From Gammaproteobacteria bacterium (GTDB lineage Bacteria > Pseudomonadota > Gammaproteobacteria > Enterobacterales > Alteromonadaceae): a stretch of DNA of 8,259 nt. How positions within the stretch are numbered: position 1 is the stretch's first letter; the number at the start of each line of letters is the position of its first letter. Under the pieces are notes generated by a model. It was not told the origin of the DNA. It made no database searches and worked only from the letters and a program-made list of their open reading frames with translations. Location of the stretch: contig JAIXSW010000467.1 of assembly GCA_027484495.1 (NCBI GenBank), positions 1 through 8,259 on the forward strand. Direction: 5' to 3'. Made by a program: the position numbers and the translations under genes. Of the stretch, positions 1 to 6,947 are shown one piece after another.

Positions 1-267
1 ATTTTGACGACGACCTTCTTAAACGGTTTAGCCAGCCAGATTGAAAATAGTTTGTCATATTCTGCACCTAGAATACTGTCATCGCGCCATGGCAATGTCG
101 CCGATGTACTGAAGAATACCTCTTTTCATTGGGAGCACGCGTTAAAAGTGGATATCAGTTATCAGCTGATTGATCATTCCTTTAATTGCGACATGATTCT
201 GTTAATTCCGGGCGAAGCAGTGACCAATATCAAACATATCCTGGATCGGATCCTGGAAGCCTACTGA
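1..267 (+). CDS. CheC-like chemotaxis phosphatase, C-terminal fragment (5' end outside window)
   Basis: This is the last 88 codons of a gene that enters from the left edge; the frame is open from base 1 and ends at TGA 265-267. CheC-family proteins dephosphorylate CheY-P or related receivers in the cytoplasm. The fragment starts with ILTTTFLNGL, then has a helix, a Pro at fragment residue 23, and a late strand with MILLIPGE before a final helix (IKHILDRIL). This matches the second half of a CheC domain, where the active site is E-x2-N-x22-P. Here residues 1-22 precede Pro23, so the Glu and Asn would lie just outside the window. TTG at 4-6 could be read as a start, but a truncated gene fits the family length far better. 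Its stop overlaps the next gene's start, so the two are probably co-translated. A CheX protein or a receiver-CheC fusion is also possible. Confidence 0.68.
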   Translation: MLTTTFLNGLASQIENSLSYSAPRILSSRHGNVADVLKNTSFHWEHALKVDISYQLIDHSFNCDMILLIPGEAVTNIKHILDRILEAY

Positions 268-1238
268 TGTCGCATGCGATGTTAAGCAGCCCAATTCTCG
301 CCGCCCTAAACAGCGGCGTGATTGTTATTGACGATGAATACAATATTCAATATCTGAATGCTTTTATCGAACGGCATGGCAACCTGCAATTAGCCAGTGT
401 GCTCGGAAAGTCGCTGTTCAGCGTCTTTGCCGATTTACCCGAAGCCTGGCTGAAACGTAAGCTGATGAGTGTGCTGGATTTAAAAACACCGGCATTTAGC
501 AGCTGGGAGCAGCGTCAGTATATTTTTAAATTGCCGCATTTGCGGCCTATCACCAGCAGCAGTCAGTACATGGCGCAGAATTGCACCATGCTGCCGTTGG
601 ATACCGGACAACACGAGCAACCGCTGATTTGTATCCTGATTGAAGATGCGACAGATGCGTTTGTCTACCAGCAACACTTGAGCCGCACGCTGATTGAACT
701 GGAAAAAGCCAACCGTCAGGACGGTCTGACAAAAGTACAGAATCGCCGGTACTGGGAAGAGCAGCTGAAGCAGGAAATACATCGCGCGCAGCGTTACCAG
801 CATTCACTGAGCCTGATCCTGTTTGATTTGGATAAATTTAAAGATCTGAACGATAAATATGGCCATTTGGGCGGTGATTTTGTCTTGGTCGAGTTGTCGT
901 CTTTTATCAGTAGCCTGTTACGTGACTCTGATTTGTTCGGTCGCTACGGTGGCGAAGAGTTTGGCATTATCCTGCCAGATACGGGTCTGGAAGGGGCGGA
1001 AGAAGTCGCCGAGCGGATTTGCCGGGCCGTCGCTGACTATCCGATGCTGTTTAATCAGCAGACCATCCGCACCACATTGAGCATTGGTGTTGCTGAATTT
1101 GTGCCGAAGCAACATTTCCTGCATGATGATCTGATTCGTTGCGCCGATATGGCGTTGTATAATGCGAAGCGTTCAGGCCGGAATCGGGTATGCTGTTATC
1201 AGGCCGGTGAGACCGACTATCACAAGAAGGCAAACTAA
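267..1238 (+). CDS. PAS-GGDEF diguanylate cyclase
   Basis: This 323-residue soluble protein is predicted to make the second messenger cyclic di-GMP from two GTP. Residues about 10-130 look like a PAS sensor (GVIVIDDEYNIQYLNAF, then LGKSLFSVF, closing with ICILIEDATD). A short charged helix (about 133-150) links it to a GGDEF domain from DGLT (152-155). The cyclase carries FDLDKFKDLND (186-196), the active-site loop GGEEF (228-232) and an inhibitory-site RxxD (RDSD, 219-222) exactly five residues before it. It should therefore be catalytically active and product-inhibited. No membrane segment is visible. I chose ATG 267 because it overlaps the upstream TGA (TGATG) and has GGAAG at 255-259; the frame extends upstream to 186, but that part lies inside the CheC-like gene. 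The ligand of the PAS domain is unknown. No terminator is visible before the thr leader. Confidence 0.93.
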   Translation: MSHAMLSSPILAALNSGVIVIDDEYNIQYLNAFIERHGNLQLASVLGKSLFSVFADLPEAWLKRKLMSVLDLKTPAFSSWEQRQYIFKLPHLRPITSSSQYMAQNCTMLPLDTGQHEQPLICILIEDATDAFVYQQHLSRTLIELEKANRQDGLTKVQNRRYWEEQLKQEIHRAQRYQHSLSLILFDLDKFKDLNDKYGHLGGDFVLVELSSFISSLLRDSDLFGRYGGEEFGIILPDTGLEGAEEVAERICRAVADYPMLFNQQTIRTTLSIGVAEFVPKQHFLHDDLIRCADMALYNAKRSGRNRVCCYQAGETDYHKKAN

Positions 1239-1258
1239 CAATATTTTGAACATATAGA

Positions 1259-1288
1259 TTGACAGACGTCTAAAACAATGCGCATATA
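1259..1288 (+). promoter_or_regulatory. Candidate thr operon promoter
   Basis: TTGACA at 1259-1264 matches the sigma-70 -35 consensus at all six positions, and A/T-rich sequence precedes it (1238-1258). A weaker -10 candidate, CATATA (1283-1288), lies 18 bases downstream; TATAAG (1285-1290) is a better -10 match but at 20-base spacing. Either would place the transcription start at about 1294-1298, on the thrL ATG. An alternative pair, TTGAAC 1246-1251 with TAAAAC 1271-1276 (19-base spacer), would leave a 5' leader of roughly a dozen bases. The -35 box is convincing; the choice of -10 is not settled. Confidence 0.42.
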
Positions 1289-1294
1289 AGACGC

Positions 1295-1357
1295 ATGAAA
1301 TATACCAATAATATCAATACAACCACCACGATTATTACCACCAGCCCTGCGGGGTAG
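1295..1357 (+). CDS. thrL: thr operon leader peptide
   Basis: This is a 20-codon ORF (ATG 1295 to TAG 1355-1357) encoding a peptide that starts MKYTNNIN, continues TTTTIITT (residues 9-16) and ends SPAG. Seven of 20 residues are Thr and three are Ile, the composition expected of the enterobacterial ThrL class. Such a peptide is not thought to act as a protein: ribosome stalling on its Thr and Ile codons, when those charged tRNAs are scarce, favours transcription into thrABC. It lies 83 bases before thrA, just ahead of an intrinsic terminator. No in-frame alternative start exists, because TAA at 1271-1273 closes the frame upstream. The Shine-Dalgarno is poor (only AAG at 1288-1290). Three Asn codons (residues 5, 6 and 8) are an uncommon addition. 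Confidence 0.93.
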   Translation: MKYTNNINTTTTIITTSPAG

Positions 1358-1362
1358 GAGGT
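1337..1362 (+). promoter_or_regulatory. thr attenuator 1:2 (protector) hairpin
   Basis: Bases 1337-1347 can pair with 1352-1362 around a TGCG loop: eight Watson-Crick pairs, one G-U pair and two A-A mismatches. The left arm lies over the last two Thr codons and the end of thrL; the right arm spans the thrL stop and the bases just after it. Forming it would occupy 1358-1362, which the antiterminator also needs. This is the expected 1:2 element of a ribosome-mediated attenuator. It is read by eye, with no folding calculation. Confidence 0.6.
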
Positions 1363-1399
1363 CGGCGGCGTATTGTCTTGATAAAAGGCCCGTGACCTC
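1358..1399 (+). promoter_or_regulatory. thr attenuator 2:3 (antiterminator) pairing
   Basis: GAGGTC at 1358-1363 is the exact complement of GACCTC at 1394-1399, which covers the last three bases of the terminator's left arm (1394-1396) and its loop (1397-1399). GG 1364-1365 can add two pairs with CC 1390-1391 across a two-base bulge. The 5' strand starts one base after the thrL stop codon. A ribosome finishing thrL would cover it and allow termination, while one stalled on the Thr cluster would leave it free. Read by eye. Confidence 0.6.
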
Positions 1400-1424
1400 A
1401 ACAGTCACGGGCCTTTTGCGTTTT
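1383..1424 (+). terminator. thr attenuator terminator (3:4 hairpin)
   Basis: AAAAGGCCCGTGAC (1383-1396) pairs perfectly with GTCACGGGCCTTTT (1404-1417) around a seven-base loop, giving a 14-bp stem. It is followed by GCG and TTTT, so the T tract is interrupted (TTTTGCGTTTT, 1414-1424). It sits between the leader peptide and thrA and is the intrinsic terminator of the attenuator. The interrupted T run may make it a moderate rather than complete stop. Confidence 0.92.
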
Positions 1425-1427
1425 ATC

Positions 1428-1440
1428 TGAGGAGCAAAAA
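1428..1440 (+). promoter_or_regulatory. thrA ribosome binding site
   Basis: AGGAG at 1430-1434 within TGAGGAG, six bases before the thrA ATG, is a strong Shine-Dalgarno and fixes the start. It lies downstream of the terminator, so thrA translation begins independently of thrL once read-through occurs. Confidence 0.85.
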
Positions 1441-3900
1441 ATGCGGGTGCTTAAGTTTGGGGGTTCGTCGTTAGCGTCTGTGGCGCGGTTTCTGGAAGTT
1501 GCGGCTATTGTGCGGTCGCAGCCACAGACCGAGCCGGTAGGACTGGTTTTATCTGCACCGCATGGGGTGACCAATTTATTGGTGGAACTGACTGACCTGG
1601 CCTTTTTGGGCACCGGTTATCAGGATGCGTTGCAAAGCTGGCGCCAACGTTTGCAGAAAATGCAGGCCGACGCGGCGGCAGTGATTGACGTCGCGGCGCA
1701 GCAACGTCTGCAGGCGGTGGTTGCAGCACAAGATGCCACGCTCAGTAACAGATTACAGGGTGTCGAGTTGCTGCATTATTGCCCAGACCATATCAAGGCG
1801 CAGTTACTTGGCCTTGGCGAGCAATTCAGCGTCGCGCTGATGACCGAATTACTGCTGGCGCAGCAAGTCAAAGCAGTGCTGCTTGATTCAGTGCAATGTG
1901 TCAAAAGTCAGGGTGATTATCTGAATGCGGTAGCGGATGTAGCCGCGTCTGAAATCGCCCTTGGCGCGGCGGTGAAAAAGCAGGCCGCGCAAGTTTATGT
2001 ACTGGCAGGTTTTGTCTCGAGCAATGCGCAGGGCGAACTTTGCCTGCTGGGTCGCAATGGTTCTGACTATTCGGCGGCTATCGTCGCTGCAGCACTGCGT
2101 GCTTCGGTTTGTGAGATTTGGACCGACGTCGATGGGGTTTACAGTGCGGACCCGCGTCAGGTGAAAAATGCCAAACTGATTGACCATTTATCATATGACG
2201 AGGCGATGGAGCTGTCTTACTTCGGCGCCAAAGTGCTGCACCCGAAAACGATTGGCCCGCTGGCCCGTTATCAAATTCCTTGTTACATCAAAAATACGCT
2301 GAATCCGCAGGCGCCGGGTAGTTGTATCGACAACCACAACAGCGGCGACAGTCTGGTCAAAGGCATCTCCAGCCTGGAGCATCTGGCTCTTATTACGGTG
2401 TCCGGTCCTGGCCTGAAAGGCGTTGTCGGGATGGCCTCGCGCATTTTCGCGACTATGGCGCGCGAGCAGGTGTCAGTGAATTTAATCACGCAATCGTCCA
2501 GCGAATTCAGTATCAGCTTCTGTGTGGCGCAGCTGGATTTAACTGCCGCTAAACGCGCGCTGGAAGCCGAGTTCGAACTGGAACTGCAAGGCAAACTGCT
2601 GCGGCCTTTATCAATTCAAACCGATATGGCGATTGTCAGTTTGGTCGGTGATGGCATGCGCCAGCATCGCGGTGTTGCCGCCAAGTTTTTCGCGTCGTTA
2701 TCACAGGCGCGGGTCAACGTGGTCGCAATTGCGCAGGACTCCAGCGAACGCTCCATCTCTGCCGTGGTTGAGCAGCAAAGTTGCCAGAATGCAGTGAAAG
2801 TCTGTCACGAGAACTTCTTCAGCCATGTGCCCAGTATCGATGTGTTCCTGGTCGGTTGTGGCGTCGTCGGCAGCGAATTGCTGGCGCAGTTTGAACGTCA
2901 GCAGCAGTTCCTGCAAAACCGCAACGTGCGTTTGAGCGTGTATGGCATCGCCAATTCACGGCAGTTGCTGTTAAACGGGCAGGGCATTGATTTGTCAAAA
3001 TGGCAGGCGGACATGGCAACGGCGACAGGCCAGTTCTCGTTGGCGGCGCTGGACAAATTTGTGCAGGAGCACCATTTAACCAATCCGGTGCTGATTGATT
3101 GCACCAGTTCAGAAGTTATCGCTGCCCAATACAGCCAGTTCCTGGCGGCTGGTTTCCACGTGGTGACACCGAACAAAAAAGCCAACACTGCAAGCCTTGA
3201 TTATTACCGCGAACTGCGTCAGGTTGCGCAGCGCAATCGCCGCCGTTTCCTTTATGAAACCACGGTGGGTGCCGGATTGCCGGTCATCGATACACTGCAG
3301 GGCTTATTAAACGCTGGTGACGAACTGGTGGCGTTTGAAGGGATTTTGTCTGGTAGCCTCAGCTATCTGTTTGGCGAACTGGAAAAAGGTTTGCCTTTAT
3401 CTGAAGTCACCGCCAAAGCAAAAGCGATGGGCTTCACCGAGCCAGATCCACGCGATGATTTATCCGGCATGGATGTGGCGCGCAAGCTGCTGATCATGGC
3501 GCGCGAAGCCGGTCTGGAACTGGACTTAGCCGATGTGACTGTCGAAGGCGTATTGCCGGCTGATTTTGCACCTGGTACTGATGTCGCAACTTTTATGGCC
3601 AAATTACCGGAATTGGACGCCTGGTATGCGGACAAAGTCGCGGCGGCGCAGGCCGAAGGTAAAGTGCTGCGGTTTATCGGCGAGATTGCCGACGGTCAAT
3701 GCAAAGTCGCGGTTAAAGCCTTAGATCTGGACCATCCGCTCGCCAAAGTGAAAGATGGTGAAAACGCACTGGCGATCCATACCCGTTATTACCAGCCTAT
3801 TCCGTTTGTGCTGCGTGGTTACGGCGCGGGTGCAGCGGTCACTGCAGCCGGCGTGTTTGGTGATGTGATGCGCACACTCGGTTGGCAGCAGGAGGTTTGA
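1441..3900 (+). CDS. thrA: Bifunctional aspartokinase I / homoserine dehydrogenase I
   Basis: This 819-residue enzyme (E. coli ThrA is 820) catalyses the first step (aspartate to aspartyl phosphate) and third step (aspartate semialdehyde to homoserine) of the threonine pathway. The N-terminal kinase has KFGGSS (5-10), LGRNGSDYSAA (203-213) and WTDVDGVY (227-234). Tandem ACT regulatory segments occupy about 310-460, with QSSSE (351-355) and SSER (434-437); in this family they bind threonine for feedback inhibition. The dehydrogenase starts near 467 with the nucleotide-binding GCGVVG (472-477), then TPNKKAN (576-582). The catalytic stretch FTEPDPRDDLSGMDVARK (665-682) keeps the Glu, Asp and Lys positions of the family (E667, D673, D678, K682). 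All four modules look intact. thrB starts 2 bases after the stop. Transcription is expected to be controlled by the upstream attenuator. Confidence 0.98.
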   Translation: MRVLKFGGSSLASVARFLEVAAIVRSQPQTEPVGLVLSAPHGVTNLLVELTDLAFLGTGYQDALQSWRQRLQKMQADAAAVIDVAAQQRLQAVVAAQDATLSNRLQGVELLHYCPDHIKAQLLGLGEQFSVALMTELLLAQQVKAVLLDSVQCVKSQGDYLNAVADVAASEIALGAAVKKQAAQVYVLAGFVSSNAQGELCLLGRNGSDYSAAIVAAALRASVCEIWTDVDGVYSADPRQVKNAKLIDHLSYDEAMELSYFGAKVLHPKTIGPLARYQIPCYIKNTLNPQAPGSCIDNHNSGDSLVKGISSLEHLALITVSGPGLKGVVGMASRIFATMAREQVSVNLITQSSSEFSISFCVAQLDLTAAKRALEAEFELELQGKLLRPLSIQTDMAIVSLVGDGMRQHRGVAAKFFASLSQARVNVVAIAQDSSERSISAVVEQQSCQNAVKVCHENFFSHVPSIDVFLVGCGVVGSELLAQFERQQQFLQNRNVRLSVYGIANSRQLLLNGQGIDLSKWQADMATATGQFSLAALDKFVQEHHLTNPVLIDCTSSEVIAAQYSQFLAAGFHVVTPNKKANTASLDYYRELRQVAQRNRRRFLYETTVGAGLPVIDTLQGLLNAGDELVAFEGILSGSLSYLFGELEKGLPLSEVTAKAKAMGFTEPDPRDDLSGMDVARKLLIMAREAGLELDLADVTVEGVLPADFAPGTDVATFMAKLPELDAWYADKVAAAQAEGKVLRFIGEIADGQCKVAVKALDLDHPLAKVKDGENALAIHTRYYQPIPFVLRGYGAGAAVTAAGVFGDVMRTLGWQQEV

Positions 3901-3902
3901 GC

Positions 3903-4835
3903 ATGAAGTCGTATTTTGCGCCGGCCTCCACCGGGAATTTTTCGGTTGGCTTTGATTTACTCGGCGCAGCATTTGAAGCAGTCGACGGCACTTTGCTCGG
4001 CGATGAGTTACAAATTCTCGGTGAAGCCGACAGCATGTCGCTGGAACTGGCGGGCCGTTATGTCCATCAGTTACCGGGCGACAGTAACGATAATCTGGTC
4101 TTAACCAGCTTTTATGCCTTTGAGCAAAAAGTTGGCCGGGCGTTGCCCCGGCTGAAACTGCGGTTGGTGAAGCATCTGCCGGTTGGCAGTGGACTGGGGT
4201 CCAGTGCTTGTTCCATTGTGGTGGCTTGTTATGCCTTCAACGACTATTTCGGCAAGCCGTTGTCAGAGCGCGAATTGCTGGAACTGACCGCCGTCTGCGA
4301 AGGCGGCGTCAGTGGTGGTGTGCACTATGACAATGTCGCCCCATCGATGCATGGTGGCTTGCAGCTGATGTTGCCGGAGAGCCCGTTGCTGTATCGCAAG
4401 CTGCCGTGGTTTCCACACTGGCAGGTGGTGCTGAGTTATCCGGGCACCGTGCTGTCGACGAAAGCGGCGCGCGCAGTGTTACCGCAGCAACTGACGTTAA
4501 AACACAGTATCCAGTTTGCCGGCACCGTGGCGCGTTTCGTCGCTGCTTTATATAGCGAAGATGAAACTGAAGCTTTTGCGGCGTTAAAAGATGTGGTGGC
4601 AGAACCGGCGCGTACGCCGCTGATCCCAGAGTTGCCGGCGATCCGGGCGGCACTGATGGCGCAGGGGATTGGTCATGTCGGCATTTCCGGCGCAGGCCCA
4701 ACCTTGTTTGCGCTTTGCAGTACAGCAGAGCAGGCCGCATTTGCCCGGGATTATCTGGCAGCACATTATGAAAAAAATGCGGATGCGATGACGTTTATCT
4801 GCCGGCTGGCAACCACAGGGGCGCGCGCCCTGTAA
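3903..4835 (+). CDS. thrB: Homoserine kinase
   Basis: This 310-residue cytoplasmic GHMP-family kinase, the same length as E. coli ThrB, phosphorylates homoserine with ATP to give O-phosphohomoserine, the substrate of ThrC. Visible signatures are the N-terminal APASTGNFSVGFD (6-18), the glycine-rich phosphate loop LPVGSGLGSSA (92-102), HYDNVAPS (141-148) and the C-terminal ISGAGPTLFA (261-270). ATG 3903 is the right start: it is 2 bases past the thrA stop and has GGAGG (3891-3895) inside the thrA end, whereas the frame's upstream extension to 3882 would overlap thrA. The tight spacing suggests translational coupling to thrA. A GC-rich potential hairpin sits on the last codons (about 4815-4831). 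Confidence 0.98.
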   Translation: MKSYFAPASTGNFSVGFDLLGAAFEAVDGTLLGDELQILGEADSMSLELAGRYVHQLPGDSNDNLVLTSFYAFEQKVGRALPRLKLRLVKHLPVGSGLGSSACSIVVACYAFNDYFGKPLSERELLELTAVCEGGVSGGVHYDNVAPSMHGGLQLMLPESPLLYRKLPWFPHWQVVLSYPGTVLSTKAARAVLPQQLTLKHSIQFAGTVARFVAALYSEDETEAFAALKDVVAEPARTPLIPELPAIRAALMAQGIGHVGISGAGPTLFALCSTAEQAAFARDYLAAHYEKNADAMTFICRLATTGARAL

Positions 4836-4916
4836 CTAGCCCTGCAATTAGCGTGGTAATTAGCGATAGCAGAACAATAAATTCAATGATTTAGCAGCAA
4901 TGCTCCAGGAAATATT
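4836..4916 (+). other. Unusual thrB-thrC intercistronic spacer
   Basis: This gap is 81 bases long, while the other joints in the operon are 2 and 3 bases. AATTAGCG occurs at 4846-4853 and 4858-4865, and TAGC recurs at an exact 12-base step (4837, 4849, 4861). The same bases can form a hairpin: GCAATTA (4844-4850) with TAATT plus GC (4857-4864, one bulged A), loop of six. A small AGCA-GCAA-TGCT hairpin (4893-4904) sits just before the thrC Shine-Dalgarno. There is no T tract, so it is not a terminator. No clear sigma-70 promoter is visible. Confidence 0.5.
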
Positions 4917-6203
4917 ATGTTGTTAAGAAATATCAAAGTACCGGCTCAGCAGGTCAGTTTTTTAGATGCGGTGCGCATCGGCCTCGGTGAGCAACAAGGT
5001 TTGTTTTTTCCGGCCAGCTGGCCAACAGTCGATGTCGACGCGCTGTTGGCGATGCCTTTTGCCAAACGCAGCGCCCATTTACTGCACGCGCTGATTGGGG
5101 ATGAGTTGCCACTGGCCGAGCTGGAACAAATGCTGGGCGAAGCTTTTTATTTCCCGGCACCGGTGGCGCCGGTCACTGAAGAGATTGGTTGCCTCGAGCT
5201 GTTCCATGGTCCGACATTAGCCTTCAAAGACTTTGGCGGCCGCTTTATGGCGCGCGCGCTGCTCGCTGCGCAGCAACGCTCCAATGTCAGCCGCACTACT
5301 ATTGTGACTGCAACCTCAGGCGATACCGGTGCCGCCGTCGCACACGCGTTTTATCGCCAACCTGGTGTGCAGGTCGTGATCCTGTTCCCGAAAGGCAAGA
5401 TCTCGGTGCTACAAGAAAAGCTGTTTACTACGCTGGGTGACAATATCCACACGCTGGCGGTGGATGGTGATTTTGATCAGTGTCAGGCGCTGGTGAAAGA
5501 AGTATTTAACGACCGCGATCTCGTCGGCCGTCTCAATATCAACTCCGCCAATTCGATTAATATCAGCCGGTTATTTGCCCAGGTTTGTTATTACTTCGAA
5601 GCCGTGGCGCAGTTAACACCGGCCCAGCGCGAACAGCTGGTGATTTCAGTGCCAAGCGGTAATTTCGGTAACCTGACGGCGGGGCTGATTGCCAAAACGC
5701 TGGGCCTGCCGATTAAACGGATGATTGCCGCCACCAACGCCAACGATACGGTGCCGCGTTATTGGCAAAGCGGGCAGTGGCAAGTGAATAAAACGGTCGC
5801 GACTTTGTCCAATGCGATGGACGTCAGCGCGCCGAATAACTGGCCGCGGGTCGAAGATTTGCTGGCGCAGGGCGTGATTGAGCGTTCGGCGCTGTCGACG
5901 CAGGTGGTGGATGAAGAAGATACTCAGCTGGGTGTGCGTCAGCTGTCGCAACTCGGCTATTTATCCGAGCCGCACGCGGCGGTGGCTTATCGCGCGTTAA
6001 AACGCGAACTGCAACCCGGTGAATACGGTTTGTTTTTGGGGACTGCGCATCCGGCCAAGTTTAAGGAATCGGTCGAAAATATCCTTGGCAACCCGATTGC
6101 GTTACCACCGGCATTAGCAGCGGTCGCCGGTGAACCAAGTTTAGCGGGCGATCTGCCGGCGGATTTTGTAGAATTGCGCAAAGTGTTGCTCAGTCTGGAG
6201 TAA
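4917..6203 (+). CDS. thrC: Threonine synthase
   Basis: This 428-residue PLP enzyme, the same length as E. coli ThrC, converts O-phosphohomoserine and water to threonine and phosphate, the last step of the pathway. The PLP-lysine region LAFKDFGGRFMA is near residues 101-112, followed by TATSGDTGAAVAHAFY, the serine/glycine loop that typically holds the PLP phosphate. Further conserved blocks are NSANSINISRL, VPSGNFGNLTAG, TLSNAMDVSAPNNWPR, SEPHAAVAYRAL and GTAHPAKFKESVE. No catalytic block is missing. ATG 4917 is supported by CAGGA (4906-4910), six bases upstream. Unlike thrA-thrB, it is separated from thrB by 81 bases, so it probably initiates translation on its own. Its last bases hold the Shine-Dalgarno of ung. 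Confidence 0.98.
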   Translation: MLLRNIKVPAQQVSFLDAVRIGLGEQQGLFFPASWPTVDVDALLAMPFAKRSAHLLHALIGDELPLAELEQMLGEAFYFPAPVAPVTEEIGCLELFHGPTLAFKDFGGRFMARALLAAQQRSNVSRTTIVTATSGDTGAAVAHAFYRQPGVQVVILFPKGKISVLQEKLFTTLGDNIHTLAVDGDFDQCQALVKEVFNDRDLVGRLNINSANSINISRLFAQVCYYFEAVAQLTPAQREQLVISVPSGNFGNLTAGLIAKTLGLPIKRMIAATNANDTVPRYWQSGQWQVNKTVATLSNAMDVSAPNNWPRVEDLLAQGVIERSALSTQVVDEEDTQLGVRQLSQLGYLSEPHAAVAYRALKRELQPGEYGLFLGTAHPAKFKESVENILGNPIALPPALAAVAGEPSLAGDLPADFVELRKVLLSLE

Positions 6204-6206
6204 AAA

Positions 6207-6869
6207 GTGCAGTTGTCCTGGCAAGATGTGATTGGCGCGGAAAAAACGCAGCCGTATTTTCAGCAGACCGTTGAGGCGGTTAAACAAGCGCGGGCTGCCG
6301 GTACGGTGATTTATCCACCGGAAGCCGATGTGTTTAACGCCTTTCGCTATACCGGCTTTGACCAGCTGAAAATCGTCATCATCGGTCAGGACCCTTACCA
6401 TGGACCGAATCAGGCACATGGTTTGTGTTTCTCGGTGCGCCCGGAGATCCCGGTGCCACCGAGTTTAAAAAACATCTACAAAGAACTGGCACTGGAATAC
6501 CCGGATTTTGTCATTCCCAAGCACGGTTATCTGGAAAGTTGGGCGCGCCAGGGCGTGTTGTTGCTCAACACCGTGCTGACGGTAGTGGCGAATGAACCGA
6601 ATTCCCATCGTCATTTGGGCTGGGAAACCTTCACCGATAACGTGATTAAAGCCATCAGCGCCAAAGCAGAACCCGTGGTGTTTCTGCTGTGGGGCTCCCA
6701 CGCGATTAATAAACAAAAGTTTATCGACAAGACTCGTCACCATGTGCTGACCGCGCCACATCCATCACCTTTGTCGGCCCATCGCGGCTTTTTAGGTTGC
6801 GGCCATTTTGCCAAGGCGAATGCGCTGTTAGCAGAAATGGGAAAAACGCCGGTGGATTGGCAGGTGTGA
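6207..6869 (+). CDS. ung: Uracil-DNA glycosylase (family 1)
   Basis: This 220-residue monofunctional glycosylase (E. coli Ung is 229) removes uracil from DNA to start base-excision repair. The water-activating loop GQDPYHG is at 60-66 (D62 is the general base, Y64 excludes thymine). LLLNTVLTV (118-126) supplies the uracil-reading N121. HPSPLSAHRGF (185-195) holds the catalytic H185 and the DNA-intercalating L189. The start is GTG 6207, three bases past the thrC stop, with GGAG at 6197-6200 inside the last thrC codons; its N-terminus aligns with E. coli Ung at LTWHDV-like LSWQDV. No promoter or terminator separates it from thrC, so it is probably expressed mainly as the last gene of the thr operon. 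It is followed by a strong terminator. Confidence 0.97.
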   Translation: MQLSWQDVIGAEKTQPYFQQTVEAVKQARAAGTVIYPPEADVFNAFRYTGFDQLKIVIIGQDPYHGPNQAHGLCFSVRPEIPVPPSLKNIYKELALEYPDFVIPKHGYLESWARQGVLLLNTVLTVVANEPNSHRHLGWETFTDNVIKAISAKAEPVVFLLWGSHAINKQKFIDKTRHHVLTAPHPSPLSAHRGFLGCGHFAKANALLAEMGKTPVDWQV

Positions 6870-6947
6870 TGGTTTCGTTCGTTCGGCGGGTGAGTGCTAT
6901 TTTATCGCAACAAAAGTAACCCAAAATGGCCAACAGCTGGCTCGAAT

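Noticed and set aside
186..266. Upstream extension of the cyclase frame to an ATG at 186
   Set aside because: It would overlap the CheC-like gene by 82 bases and adds a Ser/Gly-rich stretch unlike a PAS start; ATG 267 has the stop/start overlap and a Shine-Dalgarno.
1264..1271. AGACGTCT palindrome in the thr promoter spacer as an operator
   Set aside because: It is only eight bases, does not extend outward, and the attenuator already explains regulation.
1278..1289. ATG-CGC-ATA-TAA mini-ORF before thrL
   Set aside because: It is three codons long with no Shine-Dalgarno and sits over the likely -10 region; probably chance.
4309..4764. 151-codon open frame antisense to thrB
   Set aside because: Composition (Pro, Ala, Arg, Cys, His rich, no motif) and its complete overlap with a certain gene mark it as a shadow of thrB codon bias.
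4815..4831. GC-rich inverted repeat at the end of thrB as a terminator
   Set aside because: The stem is only four firm pairs (GGGC/GCCC) and no T tract follows.
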